Counted from the first letter of the stretch, positions 7,583-19,327 are shown. The stretch is DNA of 64,000 nt from Anaerolineales bacterium (GCA_030834895.1 JAUQXA010000014.1:1-64000), one strand, 5' to 3'. Program-made: numbers and translations. Notes: generated by a model from the letters alone, not told the origin.

Positions 7583-7707
7583 TTCGTCATTGCAAGCCGT
7601 CCCGAGCGGAGCCGCCGTTTGTTGGCGGCGTAGTCGAAGGAGCCCGAAGCAATCTCCCATCCATCAGAAGGGGATTGCTTCGGGCTGACGCCTTCGCAAT
7701 TACGGGA
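7583..7707. repeat. REP-like palindromic element (ATTGC...GCAATCTCC / GGGGATTGC...GCAAT)
   Basis: A roughly 125-bp element with the same plan as the copies at 32810-32939 and 36051-36196: outer GTCATTGC and GCAATTAC ends and an inner CCCGAAGCAATCTCC / GGGGATTGCTTCGGG inverted repeat of about 12 bp. It fills the gap between the exonuclease start and the protease stop. Confidence 0.75.
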
Positions 7708-7712
7708 CGCAA

Positions 7713-8810
7713 TCAGACCGAAACCATCATCCGCGATGCCTTCAACGCGGAGCGGATCATCAGGTATTCGGTGATGTTCTCGGCGGTGACAATGCCAACC
7801 AATTGTCCGCTATGGGTGACGGGCAGGGCGGGGATACCCGATTCCTGAATCCGCATCAGGGCGTTCTCGACCATCTCGTACGAGTCCACCGCAGGCGGAT
7901 TGCTGCGCATGACCGCCGAGATGGCGATGTTCTGTCCATGCTGGGTGAGGGCGGCGAGGAAATCGTCGCGGGTGACAACTCCCACTACACGGTCATTGTC
8001 GAGGACGGGGAAGTCGTGCTGTGAACCAGCCAGAATCAACTGCGACATCTGCGAAAGCGGGTCACGCGGCGAGAGACTCTTGTAGTCGGTGAGCATGGCG
8101 CGCCCGACGGGGATGCCGCTGAGGGCGTTCTTCACCTGCACCATGCTGGCTTCCTGCGACGCGCCAATCCAGACGAAGAAGGCGATGAAGAGCAGGAAGG
8201 GATTCGAGAATAAGCCGACGAACCCAAACAACAACGCCATCCCCTGACCAACTGCCGCGGCAATCTGCGTCGCCTTGACGTAGTCCATGCGCATGGCGAG
8301 CAGGGCGCGGAGGACACGTCCGCCGTCCATGGGGAAGGCGGGGATGAGGTTGAACAGCACCAGCGAGAGGTTGACAGTCATCAGCCTTTCGAGAAAACTG
8401 CCCGAAGCGATGGTCAGCTCTGTCAGCGGGACCAGGCTCGAGGTCAGGAAGAGGTAGGCGAACAAGGCCCCGGCGATGACTACGTTCACGGCGGGTCCCA
8501 TCAGCGCGACCCACAATTCCTCGATGGGCTTGTCGGGCATGCGCTCGAGCCGCGCCACCCCGCCAATCGGGTAGATGGTGATGTCGCGGGTTTTGACCCC
8601 GTACTTGCGGGCGGTCAACGCGTGACCGTATTCGTGCAAAATCACCGAACCGAACAGGGCGAGGATGAAGCCAATGCCCTTGAATACTTCGAGCCAATTT
8701 TCATGCTCGATCCAGTGACTAAATCCCACCCATCCGATGAGAAGCAGGAAGGTGGCGTGAATATAAACGTCGATCCCTGCAAATTTTCCAAGTTTCCATT
8801 GCCATTTCAT
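7713..8810 (-). CDS. Site-2-protease family metallopeptidase (M50) with two CBS domains
   Basis: A 365-residue integral membrane protease. HEYGH (residues 59-63) is the zinc site, and NLIPAFPMDGG (about 154-164) supplies the third ligand. Several hydrophobic segments cover residues 15-225. The C-terminal 235-355 holds two CBS domains, which often bind adenosine nucleotides and could gate activity. M50 proteases cut membrane-embedded regulators such as anti-sigma factors; the substrate here is unknown. The order TM protease then CBS pair is a common bacterial and archaeal architecture. The window holds a second, unrelated-branch M50 gene at 23276-24457. Confidence 0.9.
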   Translation of the reverse strand: MKWQWKLGKFAGIDVYIHATFLLLIGWVGFSHWIEHENWLEVFKGIGFILALFGSVILHEYGHALTARKYGVKTRDITIYPIGGVARLERMPDKPIEELWVALMGPAVNVVIAGALFAYLFLTSSLVPLTELTIASGSFLERLMTVNLSLVLFNLIPAFPMDGGRVLRALLAMRMDYVKATQIAAAVGQGMALLFGFVGLFSNPFLLFIAFFVWIGASQEASMVQVKNALSGIPVGRAMLTDYKSLSPRDPLSQMSQLILAGSQHDFPVLDNDRVVGVVTRDDFLAALTQHGQNIAISAVMRSNPPAVDSYEMVENALMRIQESGIPALPVTHSGQLVGIVTAENITEYLMIRSALKASRMMVSV

Positions 8811-8898
8811 AGTCTAAACTCCTTGTACCATTGACGACATTGTACAGGGAATTTATAAGAAAAATGTTATAAAAATTCTATCAGAAACTATCAGATTC

Positions 8899-8936
8899 AA
8901 AAAAGACCCCCGAATTCTCAAAGAATTTGAGGGTCT
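8899..8936 (-). terminator. Intrinsic terminator of the PLP enzyme gene
   Basis: On the minus strand a stem from AGACCC/GGGTCT and ATTCT/AGAAT is followed by TTTTTTG. It lies 45 bp after the stop of the gene at 8982-10193. Confidence 0.75.
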
Positions 8937-8981
8937 GGTGTTAATCATGCGCGCTTCGACTGCGCCCAGCGCGGAGTTTGG

Positions 8982-10193
8982 TTACTTGACCAACCCCAGT
9001 TTCCTGCCCGCTTCGCAGATGACATCCATTGCGCGTTCGATTTCGTCTGGTTCGTGCGCGGCGGTGACGGTGGCTCGCAAGCGGGCGAGTCCCTCCTGCA
9101 CGGCGGGCGAGACCACCGGCAGGACAAAGACATCCTTATGTTGGGCTTCGCGGGTCATGGCGAATGCCATGTCATCTTCGCCGCACAAGACAGGCACGAT
9201 GGCGGTCTCGGTCAGCAGGGTGTCGAAGCCCCTGCCTTTCAACCCGCCGATGAATTGTTTGGTGTTTTCATTCAGCCGTTGGATGCGCCAGGGCTCATCC
9301 AGAATGACCTTGAAGGCTTCATTGGCGGCGGCGGCCTGGGCAGGGGGCAGGGCCGCGGAGAAAATGTAGGCGCGGCTGGCATGACGCAGGTAGGTGATGA
9401 TTTCCTGTTTCGCGGCGACGTATCCGCCAACCGAGGGAATGGTCTTGCTCAAGGTTCCCATCTTGATGTCGATGGCGCCGTACATGTTGAAGTGTTCCTC
9501 GATGCCTGTGCCTTTTTCACCGAGCACACCGACGGAGTGGGCTTCGTCAATCATCAGCCAGGCGTTGTATTTTTTGCACAGTTCAACAACCTTTGGCAGG
9601 TCGATGATGTCGCCGTCCATGCTGAAGACCGAATCCGCAACGACGAGTTTTGCCACGTCGGCGGGCGCGTTCTTGAGCAGACCTTCGAGGTGCGCCATGT
9701 CGTTGTGGCGGAAGCGGCGGAACTCCGCGCCGGACATGAGACAGCCGTCCACGATGGATGCATGGTTGATCTTGTCCGAGAAGACGTAATCGCCGCGTCC
9801 CATCATGGTGGAGATGACCGTGAGGTTGGTGGCGTATCCCGACGTGTAGGTGATGGCGGCTTCGGCATGCTTGAAGTTGGCAATGGTTTCTTCGAGTTCG
9901 GTGTGAATGGTCAACGTGCCAGCCAGTGTGCGGACGCCGTTGGTCCCCGTGCCGAATTTATCCACTGCCTTCTTCGCGGCTTCGTTGATGCGCGGATGTC
10001 CCACCAAACCAAGGTAACTATAGGAAGCGTACATGCCCATCTCGCGCCCATTGACAAGCACCTTATTGCCGGGCAATATTTCCTGTATAGGCTGGTTGTA
10101 AAAATAAAGGTCGTTCGTCTTGAGAAGATGAATGCGATCCGTCATTGCCTTGATGCGGCGGATGACAGCGTCGTTGGTGTTGTGGAAATCCAT
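8982..10193 (-). CDS. Alpha-oxoamine synthase family PLP enzyme (KBL/AONS/SPT-like)
   Basis: A 403-residue fold-type I PLP enzyme that would condense an amino acid with an acyl-CoA. Recognised features: SYSYLGLVGHP near residue 60, GTNGVRTLAG (84-93), DEAHSVG (216-222), and the PLP lysine K250 in GTLSKTIPSVGG. Family members are glycine C-acetyltransferase, 8-amino-7-oxononanoate synthase and serine palmitoyltransferase; the sequence alone does not separate them. No biotin or threonine-degradation genes are adjacent. The N-terminal extension of about 40 residues before the core is longer than in BioF, so BioF is less likely. A terminator follows. Confidence 0.82.
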   Translation of the reverse strand: MDFHNTNDAVIRRIKAMTDRIHLLKTNDLYFYNQPIQEILPGNKVLVNGREMGMYASYSYLGLVGHPRINEAAKKAVDKFGTGTNGVRTLAGTLTIHTELEETIANFKHAEAAITYTSGYATNLTVISTMMGRGDYVFSDKINHASIVDGCLMSGAEFRRFRHNDMAHLEGLLKNAPADVAKLVVADSVFSMDGDIIDLPKVVELCKKYNAWLMIDEAHSVGVLGEKGTGIEEHFNMYGAIDIKMGTLSKTIPSVGGYVAAKQEIITYLRHASRAYIFSAALPPAQAAAANEAFKVILDEPWRIQRLNENTKQFIGGLKGRGFDTLLTETAIVPVLCGEDDMAFAMTREAQHKDVFVLPVVSPAVQEGLARLRATVTAAHEPDEIERAMDVICEAGRKLGLVK

Positions 10194-10255
10194 ATAATGC
10201 CTCCGGGATCAGAATGGCGCAAGTTTAGCCGAGGGGATGGGTTCTGTCTAGTTTT

Positions 10256-12683
<2,428 letters not shown>

Positions 12684-12687
<4 letters not shown>

Positions 12688-14237
12688 GTCGTGTTCCTTT
12701 TCTGCGGTTCTAATTCGTAAAGCCGCATTGGCGCGTTTTTCCCTTTGAGCGAAACTTCGCCAAGCGACTTGCATTCGTATTTTGTCTCGATCACCTTTTG
12801 GATACGCTCCGAGATTACGATCTGGTTCTTTTGCGCGGAACTCATCAGGCGCGCCGTGGTATTGACCGTGTCGCCAAGCACATTGTACTCCCGACGCCCA
12901 TGCGGGTCGCCGATTTCCGCCACGAAGGTTGATCCCGAATGGATGCCAATCAGGCAATAGACTTCGGGTTTGATGCCCCCAATGACAGGCGCGTCGAAAT
13001 CCATAATCAAATCACGGATGGCAATTGCGGCGGATGCGGCGCGCAATTCATCGTTGGTATGAGCTGTGGGCACGCCGAAGTAGATCACGATATCCGAGCC
13101 TGAGAGATGATAGGTGACCTTCTTCAGCACCCCACCGCGCGATTCCACCGCCGCATTGATCAACGAAAACACACGCGAAAATCCCATCGCAAGTTTTGTC
13201 TCTTCCCCCGGCTGTGCCCGGTCTGCGGACTCGGGCAATCCGATGAAATTGACGAACACGACGGTGGGATGAGGGAAATCGGCGGGTATCTTTCTGTCGG
13301 CTGCGCTTTCCACCAACAGGGAAAGAACAGGCGCGGGGATGTAACTTGCCATCGGTTCGATGGAATTGAGCAGGTCGGTAATCTGCGAGACGACTTCGTC
13401 CCTGTCACGGGTGAGAAAAACACTCCTTGCCATGCGCCGTCCCATGGGAGTGATTTCGTATTCCCCAAGTTCATTTTCCGTCAGGTCATCCTTTACCAGG
13501 TAGTAGCCGGGCTTGCCTTCTTCACAATGAAATTGATCTGCAATCTGCCCATAAGCCTGTTGTGATAAATTCACCCGCTCGTTGACGCCGTTGCTTTCGG
13601 TTAACTTTGCCTGGTGTACGTCGCTGCCGAGCAGCACGTGTTCCATGCGGCGCGGCGTGCCGATGTCGGCAGTCAGGAACTTTCCTGTGTGAATCCCAAT
13701 CCGCATTTTTAAGGTGACACGCTCCGCGCCTGACGGCGTTTCGATTTCCGCAAATTCCTTCATCGCCCTCTGCATTCGCAGCCCGGCACGGACGGCCCGC
13801 AGGGTGTTGTCATTCTTGTCGTTTTTGGGGAAAACCACCAGCAGGGCGTCACCGGTAAACTCAATCAAGTCCCCGCCGGATTTACTGATGATGGCGATCA
13901 TCGAGGAAAAGTATTTGGTCAGTTGCTTGAGCAGGTCCGCCGCGCCCTCCCGACCCTTGGCTGAGTTGGCTTCCATGAGTTTGGTGAAACCTGCCAGGTC
14001 GGTAAACATCATCGAGCCATGCTGCCATTCGGTTTTCACGTCGCCGGGTTTGGGCCTGTTAATGGAAATTTGCGGAGAAGTATAGTCCTGCAAGACGTGA
14101 TGCAAAGTCCGCAGGTGCTTGTGGACAGCCACCATCATGTCCACCGACGGGTTGACCCACATCGCCGCATACAATTCAGCGGGGAGCAAATATCGCAGGC
14201 GGCTTTCGATTGCGCTAAGCGGAGTTTCAGTCAGCAT
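12684..14237 (-). CDS. Adenylate/guanylate cyclase with two class III catalytic domains
   Basis: A 517-residue cytosolic protein with two cyclase homology domains in tandem. Domain 1 (about residues 70-240) has FTDLAGFTKLM and FTGDALLVVFP, including both metal-binding Asp residues. Domain 2 (about 320-500) has FVNFIGLPESA, where the first metal Asp is replaced by Asn, then SGSDIVIYFG and NVLGDTVNTTARL. A canonical plus a degenerate domain is the arrangement of soluble class IIIb-type enzymes such as sAC. No membrane segment or receiver domain is visible. It is coupled to the small gene downstream and lies two genes upstream of ligA. Confidence 0.87.
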
Positions 14238-14296
14238 TTGACAGGTAATTTATAAGGGGGATGAACAATGGGTAAAGTATACCATCTGACCTAAAC

Positions 14297-14324
14297 AAAA
14301 AAATCCCCCCAAAGACGGGGGGAT
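14297..14324 (-). terminator. Intrinsic terminator after the small membrane protein gene
   Basis: An 8-bp stem (14303-14310 with 14317-14324, G/C rich) is followed on the minus strand by a run of seven T. It is 16 bp after the stop of the gene at 14341-14631. Confidence 0.85.
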
Positions 14325-14340
14325 GAATTGTGAAAATTGC

Positions 14341-14631
14341 CTATTGGGTTGGGGGTGTTTTCAGGTACTTGATCAATGCGGCAATGGCCAGACCGATCAA
14401 GACGAGCAGTCCAAGCGGAATCAGCCACATGAAGAACATGCCGAAACCCATTCCGCCGAAAACCGGGGAAAAGCCATAACCCGTTCCTCCACGCATGTGC
14501 ATTCCTCCCCACATCCCATAACCGTAACCAGTCACGGGGTACAGAGCATGCCAAATAAGCGGCAGGAAGAACAACACGATCAAACCAACCGCGATTCCAA
14601 TGCCGATAAGCCATTTATTTTTTGCAGACAT
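14341..14631 (-). CDS. Small two-TM protein with Gly/Met/Tyr-rich loop
   Basis: A 96-residue protein: TM helix at about 7-30, a central loop (33-64) rich in Gly, Met, Tyr and Phe (TGYGYGMWGGMHMRGG), then a second TM helix at about 66-88. ATG at 14631 is preceded on the minus strand by AAGGAG. It has its own terminator. Met/His-rich loops between helices can bind copper or other soft metals, but that is only a possibility here. No family recognised. Confidence 0.72.
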   Translation of the reverse strand: MSAKNKWLIGIGIAVGLIVLFFLPLIWHALYPVTGYGYGMWGGMHMRGGTGYGFSPVFGGMGFGMFFMWLIPLGLLVLIGLAIAALIKYLKTPPTQ

Positions 14632-14729
14632 GGGTATCTCCTTTTTATATTCCCATCATATCCGCCGAATATAAAGAACGTGTAAAGAATGAAAAAATAT
14701 TCGATAAAACTTTGCGATATACTATCTCC

Positions 14730-15341
14730 ATGCCACGTATCAAAATCGGACTTTTTGGCGGGACATTCGATCCGCCGCACATCGGACATCTGATCCTTGC
14801 CAGCGAAGCTGTCCACCAGTTGGGGCTTTCACGCCTGCTGTGGATGCTTGCCCCCGATCCGCCGCACAAGCTGGAACAACCCATCACGCCGCTCCCGCAT
14901 CGCCTGGAAATGCTGCAGCGGGCAATTGCGGACAACGAATCCTTTGAGATTTCACATCTTGAGATCGAACGTCCCGGTCCGCACTACACGATAGACACCG
15001 TGCGGCAGTTATCCCAACTGGAGCCGAATGCAGACATCGTCCTTTTGTTGGGCGGGGACTCCCTGCGTGATTTGCCCACCTGGCGTCTCTATACTGACCT
15101 TGTGTCCGAGGTATATCAAATCGGGGTGATGCGTCGTCCCGGGGATCCCTTCGACATGCCCGCCTTGGAAACGAAAATCCCCGGCTTGACGGAAAAGGTT
15201 GTTTTCATTGACGCTCCCCTCCAGGATTTAGCATCGCGTGAACTTCGCCGCCGCGTGGCAAGCGGGGAAGTGTATCGCTGTTATGTGCTTCCCTCTGTCA
15301 GCAAGTATATCGAGTCAAATCGTTTGTATCGCGGGGAATAA
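14730..15341 (+). CDS. nadD: Nicotinate-nucleotide adenylyltransferase
   Basis: A 203-residue nucleotidyltransferase that adenylates nicotinate mononucleotide in NAD synthesis. GGTFDPPHIGHL (residues 10-21) contains the T/HxGH-type catalytic motif, LLLGGDSLRDLPTW is the NaMN-binding region, and DLASRELRRRV stands where family members have SSTxIR. The start at 14730 is preceded by TATACT at 14718-14723, only 6 bases upstream, so the mRNA may be leaderless; no Shine-Dalgarno site is present. The gene is divergent from the small membrane protein and ends in a bidirectional terminator. Confidence 0.92.
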   Translation: MPRIKIGLFGGTFDPPHIGHLILASEAVHQLGLSRLLWMLAPDPPHKLEQPITPLPHRLEMLQRAIADNESFEISHLEIERPGPHYTIDTVRQLSQLEPNADIVLLLGGDSLRDLPTWRLYTDLVSEVYQIGVMRRPGDPFDMPALETKIPGLTEKVVFIDAPLQDLASRELRRRVASGEVYRCYVLPSVSKYIESNRLYRGE

Positions 15342-15385
15342 ACAAAGACCCCGGAAGTTTTCGAAACCTCCGTGGTCTTTGTTTT
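15341..15385. terminator. Bidirectional terminator between nadD and the C45-type gene
   Basis: AACAAAGACC (15341-15350) pairs with GGTCTTTGTT (15374-15383); the inner CGGA/TCCG extends the stem. A/T runs on both sides serve the two converging genes. Confidence 0.85.
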
Positions 15386-16494
15386 CAATCATCAAGGTGA
15401 TACGTACAGTACGTGTTCTGACAAGGATTCCCCCAGGCGATGTGCATCTCGCGCATGTTCAGGTCGATGACCAGCGCGTTGATAGTCTTTTCCCGGTCGA
15501 GGGGGTCGCTCCCCGCAATGTTGTGGTTGCAGATCGAATTCGGGATGTTGACATGGTCCTGCTGGACGGCTTGCAGGCTCTTGATGGTGTGCTTGTCACT
15601 TTGCCGTAACAGGCGTGAAGCGCGGAAATATCGCACACGCGAAGAGATCAACTCCTCGGGATCCTTTTCTACTGGTCTCATGTGCGGGTCGAGATAATGA
15701 TTGGTATGCACCATGTAGCCATCATGTGAATACAGGATTTCGAATTTTCGCGCCGAGACTTCGATGGAATAAATTTCGCCGCTCTCGTGGACGAGCAAGT
15801 GGTTGTAGCCCGCGGCGCGGTGCGACACGACAGCACGTCCGATTGCGCCCGAAATGCGTCGAGACGAAAGCACCGCGCGAGACACCACAAGGCGCGGGAT
15901 GCCCACGCGTGAATCACTGGGATAGACCGAGTCGATGAGTTGGGCAATGCCGTAGGCATTGAAACCCACATTCGGCAGGAGTCCACCGTAGCTCATTGCA
16001 AGGAAGGGAGGTTCCTTGTCGGGCTTGGCTGAGACGACGAGCACGTCGCTTTCATCCTCGGGAATCCAATCCTCGTTGTGCGCCGCCAGTACGTGACCGT
16101 CAGCTGTACGTTGTTCGTTGACAGCCATGCTGGTACAGCGGGTGAGATGCAGGGCGTCGCTCGTCACGGCTTCCATTGCATTCAACACAACAATGTCATC
16201 GAACTCCACATTTGCACCTTCGGCGATGCCACGCATTTCATCCACATATTGAGGGTAAATCTCTTCAGCAAAAGGCAGGTACTTGCGCGATTGGATTTGC
16301 GCGCCCTGCCAGGTCAGTTCAAGGGTGTTGTAGGCGGCGTCGATCAGAATATGGGCATTGGCCACACTGTGCTGGACCTGCTCGCGGGCGGCTTCGCCAA
16401 CCTGACGTCCCATCTCGCGGTGTGAACCTTTGACCTCGATCAGGGGCGGGGGAGTGCTATGAATTGGGGTGTCGGGTATTTCGTGCTTGAACAT
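15385..16494 (-). CDS. C45-family hydrolase (acyl-CoA:6-APA acyltransferase-like)
   Basis: A 369-residue Ntn-hydrolase-like protein. RCTSMAV holds the presumed nucleophilic cysteine (C120 from this start) and AAHNEDW follows, as in the peptidase C45 / isopenicillin N acyltransferase-like family. Such enzymes are often autoprocessed N-terminal to the Cys and act on amide bonds of small molecules; the substrate here is unknown. The start at 16494 has GGAGG 6 bases upstream; an ATG 12 bases further out would put that site inside the gene. No signal peptide is visible. A hairpin terminator lies just upstream of its start region. Confidence 0.82.
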   Translation of the reverse strand: MFKHEIPDTPIHSTPPPLIEVKGSHREMGRQVGEAAREQVQHSVANAHILIDAAYNTLELTWQGAQIQSRKYLPFAEEIYPQYVDEMRGIAEGANVEFDDIVVLNAMEAVTSDALHLTRCTSMAVNEQRTADGHVLAAHNEDWIPEDESDVLVVSAKPDKEPPFLAMSYGGLLPNVGFNAYGIAQLIDSVYPSDSRVGIPRLVVSRAVLSSRRISGAIGRAVVSHRAAGYNHLLVHESGEIYSIEVSARKFEILYSHDGYMVHTNHYLDPHMRPVEKDPEELISSRVRYFRASRLLRQSDKHTIKSLQAVQQDHVNIPNSICNHNIAGSDPLDREKTINALVIDLNMREMHIAWGNPCQNTYCTYHLDD

Positions 16495-16507
16495 GTCGTC
16501 CTCCATG

Positions 16508-16547
16508 AAAACAAAACCGCTTTGGAAATGAACCCAAAGCGGTTTTT
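16508..16547. terminator. Terminator between the glycosyltransferase and C45-type genes
   Basis: Perfect 13-bp stem (16513-16525 with 16534-16546). The T run on the minus strand serves the gene ending at 16598; the plus strand also has TTTTT. Confidence 0.85.
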
Positions 16548-16597
16548 ATTATATCACGCGGGTCTTTACCTGAAATTTACCGCGGCAAGGGCCTGTT

Positions 16598-18067
16598 TTA
16601 AATGGACTGGCGCCGCGGTATGTTTTCCGACAAGATCTGTTTTTGGGAAGAAAAATCCGTGTACATACCCCATGCGCCTAAAATTTGAAACGCCAAAACG
16701 GAACAGTATTTATTTTGAAAATATAGAATCGTGGAATCAAATACAGACCGGTGAATAAAAATGGCAGTGACCATGAAGAGGATGATAATTATCGCGGCGA
16801 GCGCGGATCCCGTTCGAGCATAGGTTTCTGCCATACGAAAAAGCGCCAGCACCAAGGGAGCGCTCAGAATGACTAGTTTGTAGTCATGGCTGACTGCGGG
16901 CAGGGCGAACATGGGACCAAAGGAAACGACAAAATACCACAGTACGCCCAGATTATCAAATCCTTTTCTGTAGATAAAAAAGGCCGAGCCGAGCCAGATC
17001 AAAACCGGGATAGCAATAAATATTCCGGTCAGTAAACTTTTATCCAGCGAAACTCCGTTGAGGATCAGATGTTCGGCAAAAGAAATTGCTGAAGAATTTT
17101 TGACCGTAATAAAAGGATTGGAGACATACGGTCCCAACTGGGCAAAAAATTCCACCATGCGGTCAAAGCCTAGGGAGAGGAATAATCCGATGTTAATTAT
17201 GAATAGTGGGACGATACTCTTCAGTCCATACCGCCAAATTAATAAAAGGAATAAGATGCCAGGGTACACTTTCAAATGCGTCGCAAGAGACAGGAATAAC
17301 GTTGACAGCCAGATTTTTTCTGGAAAGCGCACCAGAAAAAAGATACCGAGCACGGCAAAAAAGGAGGGAAAGACATCATAGTTGCCATTCTTAAGACCAA
17401 AAAACAGCCCATAGCTTGTGAGCGTGTACATGGTGACCATGCCCGCAATTTCCCATGAAAGACCCTGTCCTTTCTCCGATATTTCCCCTGCCAGCAGGTT
17501 TGCCACCACAACGGCGGCAATGTTCGTAATGTAAAGCAGGGTCAAAAATATGATGTAGGCCCTCCACAAGGTAAAGTAGGTCAATGGCATTGCCAGCAGG
17601 GTAACGACGGGGGGGTAGTTCGTGAAGTGACTTCCCTCTCCTTCCAAAATTGCCTTTGCCGGGTTATATAACCCGCTCTCAAAGTCCATACCCGCCATTG
17701 CTTCATTGGGGATAACCTGTGCCGCCTGCCATTCCATCTTCCTCCAGTTTATGCGGGGAAGAACGCCATTAAAAAAGTAAATAATGGCTGTCCACACCAA
17801 AATGGTGACCAGAATATTCTGCCTTCTGGAGTCAGCGGAGGAATTTCCTGTGCAGAACAACAGGATGATGTTGACAAAAAACGCCGACAGTGAAATAAGC
17901 AGGATGGGAATCTCGATTAATACGTTTTTCGGCGGCGTATATCGAAGATAAAAGACTATCCCGATCAATGCAAAGGCAGCAGCTGAAACTCCCAGAACAA
18001 AAAAAACAATGGAGAGGTATTTGGGCTGCCCCGCATATTCGCGAAAATTAAAAAAACGGTTTTGCAC
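16598..18067 (-). CDS. GT87/DUF2029-like multi-TM glycosyltransferase
   Basis: A 489-residue membrane protein with about ten hydrophobic helices. FTNYPPVVTLLAMPL, LKNGNYDVFPSFFAVLGIF and LATHLKVYPGILFLL are typical of the GT-C fold family GT87, which moves mannose or similar sugars from polyprenyl phosphate outside the membrane; the acceptor is unknown. I choose GTG at 18067 because GAAGGA lies 7 bases upstream and a TATAAT (18125-18130, minus strand) follows the previous gene's terminator. The frame stays open to 18151, but that ATG is inside the terminator hairpin. Its sequence is noticeably more AT rich than neighbouring genes, hinting at transfer. Confidence 0.78.
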   Translation of the reverse strand: MQNRFFNFREYAGQPKYLSIVFFVLGVSAAAFALIGIVFYLRYTPPKNVLIEIPILLISLSAFFVNIILLFCTGNSSADSRRQNILVTILVWTAIIYFFNGVLPRINWRKMEWQAAQVIPNEAMAGMDFESGLYNPAKAILEGEGSHFTNYPPVVTLLAMPLTYFTLWRAYIIFLTLLYITNIAAVVVANLLAGEISEKGQGLSWEIAGMVTMYTLTSYGLFFGLKNGNYDVFPSFFAVLGIFFLVRFPEKIWLSTLFLSLATHLKVYPGILFLLLIWRYGLKSIVPLFIINIGLFLSLGFDRMVEFFAQLGPYVSNPFITVKNSSAISFAEHLILNGVSLDKSLLTGIFIAIPVLIWLGSAFFIYRKGFDNLGVLWYFVVSFGPMFALPAVSHDYKLVILSAPLVLALFRMAETYARTGSALAAIIIILFMVTAIFIHRSVFDSTILYFQNKYCSVLAFQILGAWGMYTDFSSQKQILSENIPRRQSI

Positions 18068-18132
18068 GGATATTCCTTCGTTTAAAATGGAATTGTTTTC
18101 ACAAGGGAGTGAAACCTGGAAATAATTATACA

Positions 18133-18175
18133 TAAAAATACCGCTGAGCATGGGCTTGATTCCATGTCTCAGCGG
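18133..18175 (-). terminator. Intrinsic terminator of the sigma/anti-sigma/membrane protein operon
   Basis: CCGCTGAGCATGG (18141-18153) pairs with CCATGTCTCAGCGG (18162-18175) with one bulged base; on the minus strand TATTTTTA follows. Confidence 0.8.
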
Positions 18176-18244
18176 CCAAAAATCAATTTTTTTAAATTGG
18201 TTTTCTTGTTTTCACCAAAGATGGGAAGGCAGGGAAAGTGACAC

Positions 18245-19327
18245 TTACGACGTGGGCGGAATCTCCACCGGCACCGCTGATGGCTCGCGAAGCGTGCTGA
18301 TTCTGCCGGGTGGGTTGCGAGTCCCAAACCAGGTCATGGTCACGCCGCCGAGGGCGAACAGCGTCACGAAGAACGAAATCAACCAGCCGATGCAGGGAAT
18401 CAACCCGATGAAGCCAACCACTAACACAAGGAGGAAAGTTCCAAACCCAGTGGAGAGGACGGGTGACCAAATCTGGTTGATGGCTTTTGTGAATCGTTCG
18501 CCCACTTCCTGCCCCAGTGCCACCATGCCGAACAACCACGCCGCCGGAAGCACCACGAAGAACAGGATGGCCGCGACTGGAATAAGCAAAATTGTGACGA
18601 CCATGACGAGAGTGGCCACCGGAACTACGATCAAGGCCAGCATACCAAAACTACCAGCGAGGACAGGTTGTCGTATGACTGCATCTGCCACGCGCTCCAA
18701 TTGAGGTTGGAGGAAAAGCGTCAGCAACATGCCAATACCAGCGACTGCCAAGGCAGTCCCGAACACTTTAAATATCGCCCAAAGTGTGGAGAAAGCTCCA
18801 TCGAAAACAGGTTTTACCGACACCTCTGGTGGATTGGGCGCATCGGGAACGGTAGGTACACCCGGCACATCGGGCACATCCACGGGGGGGGCATTATTGG
18901 TAATGGTACCGGTAATCTCAGCTCCGGGCTCCTTCTCCAATTGTCCGCCAATGGTCGAGACATTTCCGTCCACGACTGCGGTTTCAGTCAGCACGGCCTG
19001 CCCGCCGACGATCACAATATCGCCGTCAACTTCTGCCGAGATGGTCAGGTTGCCGCCAATAATGGCGGCGTCGCCGTTCACATCTCCGTTTATTTTCAGG
19101 TTTCCGCCGACCACGACCACATCGCCGTTGACGGTTGCGCCTTCCTCAATCATGACATTACCCCCAACGACAGCCAGGCTGCCATCGAGCGTTTCGCCGC
19201 TGGCGAGGGTGTAGTTTTGTCCCAACAGGAATACATCACCGCCGTTGGGACTCTGCGCGTGCGCGCTGGCGGTTGGCACAAATAAAAGCGCCAGTAAGAG
19301 AATTAAGGTTGTCAGTTTATTTTTCAT
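18245..19327 (-). CDS. Secreted/membrane protein with bactofilin-like repeat stalk
   Basis: A 360-residue protein with a signal peptide (residues 1-25, ending SAHA). Residues 30-150 are a run of short units with the rhythm GDVVVVGGN / GDAAIIGGN / GDIVIVGGQ, the look of a polymer-forming (bactofilin-type) beta-solenoid, here outside the membrane. A Pro-rich spacer (160-190) follows, then four or so TM helices (about 200-345). The start overlaps the anti-sigma stop (ATGA), so it is the third gene of a sigma/anti-sigma operon and probably its main output. It may stabilise the envelope under stress; this is inference. Confidence 0.8.
   Translation of the reverse strand: MKNKLTTLILLLALLFVPTASAHAQSPNGGDVFLLGQNYTLASGETLDGSLAVVGGNVMIEEGATVNGDVVVVGGNLKINGDVNGDAAIIGGNLTISAEVDGDIVIVGGQAVLTETAVVDGNVSTIGGQLEKEPGAEITGTITNNAPPVDVPDVPGVPTVPDAPNPPEVSVKPVFDGAFSTLWAIFKVFGTALAVAGIGMLLTLFLQPQLERVADAVIRQPVLAGSFGMLALIVVPVATLVMVVTILLIPVAAILFFVVLPAAWLFGMVALGQEVGERFTKAINQIWSPVLSTGFGTFLLVLVVGFIGLIPCIGWLISFFVTLFALGGVTMTWFGTRNPPGRISTLREPSAVPVEIPPTS

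Noticed and set aside
7571-7660. N-terminal extension of the exonuclease
   Set aside because: The extra 30 codons come from a repeat element; a ribosome site precedes the ATG at 7570.
12688-12957. 90-codon N-terminal extension of the small winged-helix-like protein
   Set aside because: It overlaps the conserved cyclase C-terminus; the ATGA overlap at 12684-12687 marks the likely start.
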